DNA of 15,096 nt from Planctomycetaceae bacterium (lineage in GTDB: Bacteria; Planctomycetota; Planctomycetia; Planctomycetales; Planctomycetaceae). The stretch is taken from contig JALWSL010000533.1 of the NCBI GenBank assembly GCA_027080405.1, forward strand, positions 599-15,694, read 5' to 3'. Within the stretch, counting starts at the first letter, position 1; each line of letters opens with the position of its first letter. The translations under genes and the position numbers were made by a program. Shown in pieces: positions 1-6,670 of this stretch. The notes beneath the pieces were generated by a model that worked only from the letters and a program-made list of their open reading frames with translations, searched no databases and had not been told where the DNA came from.

Positions 1-2
1 CG

Positions 3-89
3 GAAAAGCGGCGAATGACCCTCAAAGGGGGCAACACCAGCGACCAGGGAGGCGGTCTGTTTGGGAATCCTGGTGATTTCAGCAACTGA
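3..89 (+). CDS. C-terminal tail of an unidentified upstream gene (partial)
   Basis: The reading frame is open from the left edge to a TGA at 87-89, giving about 28 residues ending in a Gly/Asn/Asp-rich tail (GGNTSDQGGGLFGNPGDF). It lies in the same frame and orientation as the endonuclease III gene and stops 27 bp before that gene's ATG, which fits a preceding gene of one operon. The tail is too short to assign a family. It could be chance, since one other forward frame is also open for about 75 bp here (it stops at 74-76). Confidence 0.3.
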   Translation, partial: EKRRMTLKGGNTSDQGGGLFGNPGDFSN

Positions 90-116
90 TACCAATCTAG
101 CGACAAAGTTTTTGAA

Positions 117-860
117 ATGCCCAAACGGAAGCCTGCTGCCCGTTCTGCCCGGGGGACAAGAACGAAAAAAAAGACGACGACCAGACTTCCTGCCGTCCCC
201 GCTTTCACGGAAACCGAACAGGAGCGGACGCGCCGGGTGCGGAACATACTGCGAATTCTGAAGAAGAAGTACCCCGTTGTTGAATGTGCGCTGCAGCACA
301 AGAACGCCTATGAGTTGCTCGTAGCGACCATTCTCTCAGCTCAATGCACCGATGAACGGGTCAATCGTGTCACACCGATTCTGTTTGAAAAATATCCTGG
401 CCCGGCGGAGCTTGCTGCCGCCAGGCAGGTTTCTGTGGAGAAAATCATTCACTCGCTCGGTTTTTTCCGAGCCAAGGCGACGAGCCTGATCGGTATGGCA
501 AAAGCTCTGGTGGAGTCGCATCATGGCGAAGTTCCAGATTCTCTTGAGGAACTGGTGAAACTTCCCGGTGTCGGAAGAAAAACGGCCAACGTTGTTTTGG
601 GAACCTGGTTTGGAATACCGACCGGTATCGTGGTCGATACGCATGTTCGCAGAATCAGCCGACTGCTCGGTTTGACGGAAAGCAAACAGCCCGAAAAAAT
701 CGAACAGGATTTGATGGCCATCATCCCCAAAAAACAATGGATCGATTTTTCCCATCGTCTCATTTTCCTGGGACGCGAAATCTGCGTCGCACGCAAGCCA
801 CGCTGTTCCGATTGTCCGTTGTTGAAGTATTGCCCCCGTGTGGGATTGCCCACTGAATGA
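117..860 (+). CDS. nth: Endonuclease III (DNA glycosylase/AP lyase)
   Basis: Removes oxidised pyrimidines from DNA and cleaves at the abasic site in base-excision repair. The 247-residue product shows the helix-hairpin-helix plus Gly/Pro/Asp signature: [13 protein letters not shown] at 149-161 with the catalytic lysine K155, then VDTHVRR at 173-179 with the catalytic aspartate D174. The C terminus has the [4Fe-4S] loop in the classical C-x6-C-x2-C-x5-C spacing (C223, C230, C233, C239). The [10 protein letters not shown] stretch at 74-83 is also typical of Nth. Compared with about 211 residues in E. coli, the extra length is mainly an N-terminal Lys/Arg-rich extension (residues 1-30), perhaps a DNA-contacting tail. 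The ATG at 117 is the first start after an in-frame stop at 87-89; there is no clear Shine-Dalgarno. The trpD gene follows directly. Confidence 0.96.
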   Translation: MPKRKPAARSARGTRTKKKTTTRLPAVPAFTETEQERTRRVRNILRILKKKYPVVECALQHKNAYELLVATILSAQCTDERVNRVTPILFEKYPGPAELAAARQVSVEKIIHSLGFFRAKATSLIGMAKALVESHHGEVPDSLEELVKLPGVGRKTANVVLGTWFGIPTGIVVDTHVRRISRLLGLTESKQPEKIEQDLMAIIPKKQWIDFSHRLIFLGREICVARKPRCSDCPLLKYCPRVGLPTE

Positions 861-898
861 CATCTCTTTTTTTCGTTATTTTTCTTTCAGGAATGCGA

Positions 899-1915
899 AT
901 GAGTACCGTGTTGCAATCAGCACTTCGTGATGTGGCTGACGGTGGAACGTTGACCCAAAACAGAATGCACGATCTCGTCTGTGAAATGATGGAGGGGGCA
1001 GGTGATCCCGTTCAGATAGCCGGTCTGCTTTGCATGATGGCTCTGCGGGGCGAAACCATCGACGAAATAGCAGGTGCGGCCGCTGCGATGCGTTCGCGAT
1101 GCACACCCATTCGTCAACGGGGAGATGGTTTGCTCGATACCTGCGGCACCGGAGGCGATGGACTGCACACGTTCAATATCTCCACCGCTACAGCGATTGT
1201 CTGTGCGGCTTCCGGAATAAAAGTTGCCAAACATGGGAACCGTTCGGTCTCCAGTACGAGTGGTTCTGCAGATGTTCTGGAAAAACTGGGCGTCAAAATC
1301 GATCTTTCCCCCGAACAGGTTGATCGCTGCATTGATCGAGTCGGAATCGGGTTCTGTTTCGCACCGTTACTGCATCAGGCGATGAAGCATCTTGCCCCTG
1401 TACGCAAGGCATTGGGAGTGCGAACCATTTTCAATCTGTTGGGGCCTTTGACAAACCCGGCCCATGCGGAGTTCCAGTTGATCGGGACCATTCGGAATAC
1501 GTTTGCAGAGAAACTGGCTCATGCCCTGGCGAGGCTTGGCACAACCCGCGCTGCCGTTGTCTGCGGAAATGATGAAATAGATGAAGTCAGCCTCTGGGGA
1601 ACGACACGGGTTTTTCTGGTCGAACAGACTCAGGTATCATCTCTACAGTGGACTGCGGAGGATTTTGGATTGAGCCCTGTTCATCTCGATTCTCTGCAGG
1701 TAAAAACCGTTGATCAAAGTGCGGAGATGATTCGTGACATCTTGGAAGGAAAACAGGGGCCGGGTCGCGATATTGTATTGGCCAATGCGGCCGCCGGATT
1801 GTGGATCACCGGTCAATCGGGGAGCCTGAAGGAATCCACGCAAGTTGCGGCAGAAAGTATCGATTCAAAAGCGGCGTTCAACACGCTCCAGTCGCTTGAA
1901 AGTTTCTCTGGTTGA
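899..1915 (+). CDS. trpD: Anthranilate phosphoribosyltransferase
   Basis: Transfers phosphoribose from PRPP to anthranilate, the second committed step of tryptophan synthesis. The product is 338 residues from this start, the family's usual size. Visible motifs are the PRPP loop DTCGTGGDG (80-88), NIST (93-96), [18 protein letters not shown] (111-128), the [10 protein letters not shown] segment and [10 protein letters not shown]. The frame also opens at an ATG at 857 that overlaps the nth stop (ATGA). That start would add 14 mostly hydrophobic residues foreign to the family. The ATG at 899 has AGGA at 889-892 with a 6-nt spacing and gives the expected N-terminal helix, so I prefer it. The gene lies 38 bp after nth and is probably co-transcribed with it. 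No other trp gene is in the window. Confidence 0.95.
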   Translation: MSTVLQSALRDVADGGTLTQNRMHDLVCEMMEGAGDPVQIAGLLCMMALRGETIDEIAGAAAAMRSRCTPIRQRGDGLLDTCGTGGDGLHTFNISTATAIVCAASGIKVAKHGNRSVSSTSGSADVLEKLGVKIDLSPEQVDRCIDRVGIGFCFAPLLHQAMKHLAPVRKALGVRTIFNLLGPLTNPAHAEFQLIGTIRNTFAEKLAHALARLGTTRAAVVCGNDEIDEVSLWGTTRVFLVEQTQVSSLQWTAEDFGLSPVHLDSLQVKTVDQSAEMIRDILEGKQGPGRDIVLANAAAGLWITGQSGSLKESTQVAAESIDSKAAFNTLQSLESFSG

Positions 1916-2235
1916 TGCATCTGCTTTCATCGTTGGCAACGTTTTCCGTCCCCTTCGCTTTCTGAATTGAACCGGGCAGGTCGTCCTTGCAGAATGGCAC
2001 AAACTTTCAGTTCGATGAAATGGATCGAACGGCAGCAGTTCCAATGCCAAAGAGCCCCGTGGAGATAAATTTTACAATTCTGGAACCGTTCCCGTTTTTT
2101 TCCCCTAAATGTTCTCATTATAACGGCTTACGAATGACGAAGAATTGATATGTGGAGTTTCGTTTCAAGTTTTTGTCGAGAGGGGTAGCAAGATTCGTGG
2201 AGTTTGTTATATGATACAGCCTCGACGATGAAATG

Positions 2236-2262
2236 CAGGCGGGGAGAGGGTTGCCCCACCTG
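2236..2262 (+). promoter_or_regulatory. Stem-loop in the leader of the rimI-like gene
   Basis: CAGGCGGGG (2236-2244) and CCCCACCTG (2254-2262) form a GC-rich stem with 8 of 9 pairs matched around a 9-nt loop. It lies 38 bp before the GTG start and 25 bp before the ribosome binding site. No T-tract follows, so it is not a normal intrinsic terminator. It could act in the leader RNA or be a protein-binding dyad. Confidence 0.4.
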
Positions 2263-2287
2263 ACTCAGACGATTTTTCTCGACGGGC

Positions 2288-2294
2288 AAGGAGG
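2288..2294 (+). promoter_or_regulatory. Strong ribosome binding site for the GTG-started acetyltransferase
   Basis: AAGGAGG lies 5 nt before the GTG at 2300. It is the strongest Shine-Dalgarno sequence I see in this window and it decides the non-ATG start. The next in-frame ATG is well inside the GNAT fold (residue 23). Confidence 0.75.
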
Positions 2295-2299
2295 CCGCC

Positions 2300-2854
2300 G
2301 TGACTTTTGATGATATCAGTAATTCAGCTTCTTCGTTGCAGATTCGCTGGCTTATTCGACGTGATATGCCGGAAGTGCTGGCGATCGAGCAGGAAAGTTT
2401 CGAACATGCCTGGAGTGAGGAAGAGTTCCTCTGCATTCTCAGGCAGCAGAACTGTATCGGGATGGTTGCAGAAATCGATCATGAGATTGTTGGGTTCATG
2501 ATCTACGAACTGCATAAATCGAACCTGCATGTGCTGAACTTCGCTGTTGCCAAGCAGTACCGTCGTAGGGGCATTGGCACGCAGATGGTCGATCGCCTCA
2601 TCGATAAGCTCTCCCTTCAGCGTCGCAAGGAAATTCTGCTTGAAGTTCGTGAACGCAATTTGACCGCTCAGATGTTTTTCAAAGAACTCGACTTCATGGC
2701 TGTCACCGTTCTGCGCAACCATTACGACGATACCTGTGAAGACGCCTACATCATGAGATACCAGTTGCAGAAAGCTCCTGCTCTTACGCTGTACTCGCCC
2801 AGGAACCGTATCAGTGCGTTCTACGATGCACCGTATGACGCTGACGCTGCCTGA
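2300..2854 (+). CDS. rimI: RimI-type ribosomal protein/N-terminal acetyltransferase (GNAT)
   Basis: A 184-residue GNAT protein that would move acetyl from acetyl-CoA to the alpha-amine of a protein. In E. coli the RimI target is ribosomal protein S18. The acetyl-CoA loop is seen as YRRRGIGTQM (87-96), followed by EVRERN (115-120) and RNHYDD..EDAYIM (139-152), which match RimI in order and spacing. The likely general base is E115. The tyrosine proposed as general acid in Salmonella RimI aligns with F127 here, so the chemistry may differ or the target may be another protein. The start is GTG at 2300, fixed by a strong AAGGAGG at 2288-2294 with a 5-nt gap. The last 25 residues form an extension beyond the usual 150-160-residue family length. 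It converges on the TPR lipoprotein gene. Confidence 0.83.
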   Translation: MTFDDISNSASSLQIRWLIRRDMPEVLAIEQESFEHAWSEEEFLCILRQQNCIGMVAEIDHEIVGFMIYELHKSNLHVLNFAVAKQYRRRGIGTQMVDRLIDKLSLQRRKEILLEVRERNLTAQMFFKELDFMAVTVLRNHYDDTCEDAYIMRYQLQKAPALTLYSPRNRISAFYDAPYDADAA

Positions 2855-2927
2855 GTGACCGAAGGAGAGAGCAGCTGGGCGGCAGCCCTGGAACGCGGAT
2901 TGCCCGTGCGATTGGTGTGTCAGGGGT

Positions 2928-4139
2928 CTACGGCTTCTTCCTGCTTACCCGGTATTCATACGCTGCCGGTTTGAAGCGGGACGGATCCGGCTTCCATTTC
3001 TGGGCGTAGGCGATCACCCGTCCGCTGTTCGGGGCGACATCGCCTGTTCGGGGATCGAAATTGATCCCCGAGACGACAACCATTCCCAGTGAAGAAGACT
3101 GCTGCACCGCGAGGTTGTACTCTTCTCTGGTCAGGACAAAGTTCTGGTCTTCATCCTCGCCACGCGCGATTTTTACGAGTACCTGGAATTCCTGTTGATC
3201 CTCTTTACAGACAACGGCATTCGCCAGTTGGGCCGGTTTCTCCAATGTTTCCAGCCCTTGGCCTTTCAGAAACTTCTTGGCAATTTTGATTGCCTGATCC
3301 GATTCCATTTTGTCAATCAGATCTGCGGTGGGAATCGGTTTGGCCGCGATCTGTTCCTGATGGGCCTGTTTCTCTTTTTCAATCTCCGCCATGACTTCAT
3401 CGATGGTATCGGGTAAGTTGAGTTCTCCCTGCTGATCCAACTTCCTGGCTTTGTCCAGGGCAGTTTGTGCTTCTTCCTGACGATCGAGCATCGCCAGCAG
3501 GATGGATCGTCGATACTGAATGGCGGGATCCTCTCCATCCAGCTCTATGGCCCGATCTATAGATTTCAGCGCGAGTTCCGTTTGACCAATATCGGAATAA
3601 TACGAGGCGATTCGCAAGTGGGGTGTTTTCAGCCGCGGTGCGACCAGGGTTGCCAGTTCCCAGTTATGTAATGCCCGCGGGGCATCTCCGGTTTTGAAGT
3701 AGGCGTCCGCGCGCGTCAGGTACAGTTGACCCATATTAAAGTTCGCATCCGTATCCAAAGCAATCACCCGATTACTGTCTTCAATGGCCTGTTTGTAGTG
3801 TCCAGCCCGGAAGTTGGCTTCGCTTCGTCTGGCGACGGCTTCCCGGAACTCCGGATCCAACTCGATCGCCGCTGTGAACGATTCGATCGCCTTTTCGTCC
3901 TGGCTCAGATAAACATACGCCATGGCCTGCTCGAAATGGAGATCAGCCATAAAGGGGTAATTGGGGAAGCGCTTGATGACGTCTTTCCGAATCTCGATCG
4001 CCTGTTCCCAATCGCCTTTTTGTTGGGCCAGAAACGCCCGGTGACTCCCGACCAGAGCCGTATCCGTATCGGCAGCACAACCAGCCAGAAAAACTGACAG
4101 TAAAACGAACAAGCAGCGGGTAACATTGCGATGTCTCAT
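2928..4139 (-). CDS. TPR-repeat lipoprotein with an unassigned C-terminal domain
   Basis: A 403-residue predicted lipoprotein. The signal peptide is MRHRNVTRCLFVLLSVFLAGC, with lipobox LAGC at 18-21 and the lipidated cysteine C21. The next residue is Ala, so outer-membrane sorting is expected. Residues from about 33 to 238 form roughly six tetratricopeptide units (for example DEKAIESFTAAIELDP at 81-96 and ELALKSIDRAIELDGEDP at 188-205), a protein-binding scaffold. A charged helical linker (244-265) leads to a mixed alpha/beta domain (275-403) with VLVKIARG and FVLTREEYNLA, faintly like DUF3883. The frame is open up to 4325, but that start would bury the signal peptide behind 62 residues and overlap the HTTM gene; the ATG at 4139 is chosen. 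It lies 103 bp after the HTTM gene on the same strand and may be its partner. The exact function is unknown. Confidence 0.85.
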   Translation of the reverse strand: MRHRNVTRCLFVLLSVFLAGCAADTDTALVGSHRAFLAQQKGDWEQAIEIRKDVIKRFPNYPFMADLHFEQAMAYVYLSQDEKAIESFTAAIELDPEFREAVARRSEANFRAGHYKQAIEDSNRVIALDTDANFNMGQLYLTRADAYFKTGDAPRALHNWELATLVAPRLKTPHLRIASYYSDIGQTELALKSIDRAIELDGEDPAIQYRRSILLAMLDRQEEAQTALDKARKLDQQGELNLPDTIDEVMAEIEKEKQAHQEQIAAKPIPTADLIDKMESDQAIKIAKKFLKGQGLETLEKPAQLANAVVCKEDQQEFQVLVKIARGEDEDQNFVLTREEYNLAVQQSSSLGMVVVSGINFDPRTGDVAPNSGRVIAYAQKWKPDPSRFKPAAYEYRVSRKKP

Positions 4140-4242
4140 GTCTGTCCAACCAATCAGGATGCGATTGAAACGAAAATCGATTCGAGGGTCTATCTTGCCA
4201 CCACCAGGGGGTGGAACGAAAAGGGATGATCGTGGCAGAGCC

Positions 4243-5907
4243 TCAATCAAAAACGGTGTCAAGTGGTCCCTGATAACCGGTCGGTTCAGGGGCGGTCTCC
4301 AGTGAGTTCTGTTTCTGTCCGTCAAAAAAGAGGGAGGGAACCTGTCTGTTCACACCCGGAAACTTGTCATTATAGAAGAGCAGGGCTCGTTGCAGTTCGG
4401 ATAAAACGTCATTTCCATCGCAGGGGAGAATGAGAATTCTCTGGTAATCTTCAAGCAACCCCTGTTCAAGCCATTGGGCCTGCGAACTTCGCAGCAGTGT
4501 CACACTAGGGTAGAATTTCAAGGCCAGCGGAAGGATTGAGCCAAGATAGTCTTGTACTTCCTGGTCGGTGAAATTGCCGAGATTCGCGATGATAATACTG
4601 TCAGGAGATTGCTCGATGGCGTCCTGAAGCTGATTCAATGAACTGACACAACTGAAAGGGATCCCTGTTTTCTGAATGATCGTGTCGAATTTTCGAAACA
4701 GTTTTGTATCGTAATCCAGCATGATCAGCCGGGAAATCGCCGGGAGAACCTGACCGGTGCCGGCTTCAGCGGTCCGTCCCTGTTCAAAATCTGGAGGTGA
4801 CCCATCAACCACCAGCACATATCGGTCAGTTACATCAAATGTTTTTTTTATCGCAGCCGCAGTCATCGAATGAGCCGAAGAAGTGGTCACTTCGATCATT
4901 TTCTGTTCGGAGCTGAATAGCAGGTCCCGGAAATAGCGCAGAAAGGCACGAACCTGTTCCGGCTCATAAAAACTGAGGTAACCGAACATCATGCAGGTGG
5001 CGAAGGTCCACATGCCGAGCATCAAACCGATACCGAAATGCATTCCTGCACCGAGAAGTAACATCCAGTTCTTTGCCAACGGTCGCCAAACGAGAAAACA
5101 GAAGGAAACTTCCCAGGCAATCGTCAGGTGGGTCAGGAACTCTGTAAACCAGGGGTAATAGGCCAGCCAGGTCATGTCGAGCGTCTGATATTCTGAAATG
5201 GCCAGGCCCCGCCACATCGCGCTGCCATCCCACCAGGTTTCTCCAAACAGCTTTCCCAGTCCGGCTGCCATGTAAATGACACAGTAATGAAACTGCATCA
5301 GCCGCGTTGCAATATTCGTCGCAACGGTTTTGGTGGAGTCGTGCGGAATTTGCCAGAGTCCTTCTCCAGAACGAATTTTCCTTTTGGCGATTCGATATCT
5401 TTTGATCAGCCGGTCGATTGAAAGATATTCACCGCTATTGCCAATGCACAGATACAGCGTCAAAATCGTGACAATCTGATCCAACCCGTAATTGGCGAAG
5501 CGGGCGCGGTAAGCGTATGAAATCAGAATGACCAGACTTAATATCGAACTAACCCGTGTGAAAAGTCCGATCATGAAGCAGAACGTAATGCCGAGACACA
5601 GGTAATGGACCTCGTGCATCCATTGTTCAGGTATCCATGTCCAAAAAGAGAGCGCGAAAGGCCCTTCCACATTCTGGAAATGATCCTGAATCATTGCCGC
5701 CGAGTTGAACGAGTGTGGCGCAAAAAAGGCCTCCAGTTCGATTCCCCACACCAAAACGGTGTAAAAGGCCATCCAACCGACAAGGCAACGAATGACACAG
5801 AGTGCATAGGGATCACGTGGCGTGAACCAGAATCTGTTCCATGCTTCAGCTACTTCGTCACAGTAGCTACGGAATTCACCGAAGAGGTGGCTGATAAGTC
5901 GGCCCAT
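4243..5907 (-). CDS. HTTM-domain (vitamin K-dependent gamma-carboxylase-like) membrane protein with degenerate receiver domain
   Basis: 554 residues. Residues 25-320 form an HTTM-type membrane region. It opens with RFWFTPRDPYALCVIRCLVGW and has hydrophobic segments near 37-58, 100-135, 145-158, 204-220, 260-275 and 280-312. The FHYCVIYMAAGLGKLFGETWWDG stretch (206-228) is characteristic of bacterial HTTM proteins, whose chemistry is mostly unknown. After a linker, residues 391-511 look like a CheY-type receiver: RLIMLDYD (acidic pair), SPDSIIIANL (A441/N442 where the phospho-acceptor Asp should be), PSVTLLRSS, and ILILPCDG (no Lys before the Pro). The receiver would therefore be inactive as a phospho-acceptor. 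The ATG at 5907 lies inside the upstream gene (58-bp overlap), with AGGA 8 nt before it. No other ATG, GTG or TTG lies before the conserved domain. The N-terminal half is firmly HTTM-like; the receiver call is from motif pattern only. Confidence 0.82.
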   Translation of the reverse strand: MGRLISHLFGEFRSYCDEVAEAWNRFWFTPRDPYALCVIRCLVGWMAFYTVLVWGIELEAFFAPHSFNSAAMIQDHFQNVEGPFALSFWTWIPEQWMHEVHYLCLGITFCFMIGLFTRVSSILSLVILISYAYRARFANYGLDQIVTILTLYLCIGNSGEYLSIDRLIKRYRIAKRKIRSGEGLWQIPHDSTKTVATNIATRLMQFHYCVIYMAAGLGKLFGETWWDGSAMWRGLAISEYQTLDMTWLAYYPWFTEFLTHLTIAWEVSFCFLVWRPLAKNWMLLLGAGMHFGIGLMLGMWTFATCMMFGYLSFYEPEQVRAFLRYFRDLLFSSEQKMIEVTTSSAHSMTAAAIKKTFDVTDRYVLVVDGSPPDFEQGRTAEAGTGQVLPAISRLIMLDYDTKLFRKFDTIIQKTGIPFSCVSSLNQLQDAIEQSPDSIIIANLGNFTDQEVQDYLGSILPLALKFYPSVTLLRSSQAQWLEQGLLEDYQRILILPCDGNDVLSELQRALLFYNDKFPGVNRQVPSLFFDGQKQNSLETAPEPTGYQGPLDTVFD

Positions 5908-6479
5908 GTGAATGTTCCTAAAGGTATTTCCTGATACAGGTCTTCATCAAACAGGCTCCCTCCAGCGATAATCCGTTCCCTCAATGCAATATCGTGCCTG
6001 ACAAGCGACAGGGTTACCCGTTCTGCCCGATGACTTTTGCAGACCTGATACGCAAAGTCGCGTGCCATTCTTTCGCGCCGTTCACCCTCCATGGCCGCCA
6101 GATTTTCAGAAAGCATCAAATGTCGATGATACAGCAGTCGGGGCCAAATCCCCCGATGGGGAAACTTCCCCTGTTCCGTTTTCCCGTCTTTGTAGGTAAC
6201 GACATAATGAACCGTGTGCGCTCCCTCCGGATTGGGTGCAAAGAAGTGAAACCCGTTATTCTGGTACAGCACCTGTACGTACGGCGCAGTAAAGTTCCAG
6301 AGAGACTGTTCCAATTCGGAAGAGGGTGATACAGAAAGCGGTGCGGCACAAACTGCAGCCAAATGGAACATGATGGCCAGATTGAGAGCATAGAAACCGA
6401 GTCGTTTCAACAGACCTCTTTCAGATGCCGCTGAACTCGCCGTCTCGGGATGCATCGCAGTAATACCAGATTCGTTCAT
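5850..6479 (-). CDS. Small single-pass membrane protein paired with HTTM protein (DUF5819/SdpA-like)
   Basis: 209 residues from the ATG at 6479. One membrane segment lies at about 27-49 (GFYALNLAIMFHLAAVCAAPLSV). The rest is a soluble, probably external, domain with NNGFHFFAPNP at 74-84 followed by HYVVTYKDG at 91-99. A 'FHFFAPNP then Y' pattern next to an HTTM gene is what I know from DUF5819 and SdpA-type proteins, which pair with HTTM/SdpB proteins; homology cannot be shown here. The frame extends to a TTG at 6545, but that lies only 10 bp past the end of the upstream terminator's T-tract. The ATG at 6479 has AGGA 10 nt upstream and gives a sensible short cytoplasmic N terminus. ATGs at 6503 and 6539 are alternatives. 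The 3' end overlaps the HTTM gene by 58 bp, implying coupled expression. Confidence 0.75.
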   Translation of the reverse strand: MNESGITAMHPETASSAASERGLLKRLGFYALNLAIMFHLAAVCAAPLSVSPSSELEQSLWNFTAPYVQVLYQNNGFHFFAPNPEGAHTVHYVVTYKDGKTEQGKFPHRGIWPRLLYHRHLMLSENLAAMEGERRERMARDFAYQVCKSHRAERVTLSLVRHDIALRERIIAGGSLFDEDLYQEIPLGTFTWADLSATSSVNSVATVTK

Positions 6480-6554
6480 CGTCGTTAAATCCTGGAAGAC
6501 CATATCCTGAAACAAAAACAGAACCAATGCAACCTTCATGTCCAATTTGGCTGC

Positions 6555-6598
6555 AAAAAAGTAAGGAGAGAGATCATATCGCTTCCTCCCTCCTTACT
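6555..6598 (-). terminator. Rho-independent terminator of the TIGR03000 repeat-protein gene
   Basis: Read on the minus strand, AGTAAGGAGGGAG (6598-6586) pairs with CTCTCTCCTTACT (6572-6560), a 13-bp stem with one G-U wobble. The loop is 13 nt, and six T follow directly (6560-6555, the first being the stem's last base). It lies 72 bp after the stop of the repeat protein and just before the small membrane protein gene, so the two are probably separate transcripts. Confidence 0.85.
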
Positions 6599-6670
6599 CA
6601 CCTCATTCTACAAACGGTACCGTCCTGATACCAGCGTCAGCCTGTCAGTGGGGAACCAGCAGGCCCGCCC

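Larger units (their letters stand above)
1916..2299. other. Intergenic spacer between trpD and rimI
   Basis: These 384 bp hold no convincing gene. A possible weak terminator for trpD lies at about 2082-2100: a short GGAA-CCG-TTCC hairpin followed by CG and a run of seven T. Downstream, TATATGAT around 2208-2215 could serve as a -10 element for the acetyltransferase gene, but no good -35 hexamer lies at the right distance. The last 70 bp contain a stem-loop, annotated separately. Minus-strand frames here are short and lack family features. Confidence 0.5.

Noticed and set aside
336..863. Long minus-strand frame opposite nth
   Set aside because: It is antisense to a gene with complete catalytic motifs and shows no family features of its own.
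857..1915. Longer trpD starting at the ATGA overlap with nth
   Set aside because: The 14 extra residues are mostly hydrophobic and unlike the family, and the ATG at 899 has its own AGGA. The overlap start remains possible.
2870..2900. Shared terminator between the convergent rimI and lipoprotein genes
   Set aside because: Only a 4-bp GGGC/GCCC stem is visible and no T-tract follows on either strand.
2928..4325. Longer form of the TPR lipoprotein starting at 4325
   Set aside because: It would add 62 residues before a perfect lipoprotein signal peptide and overlap the HTTM gene by 83 bp; the ATG at 4139 fits.
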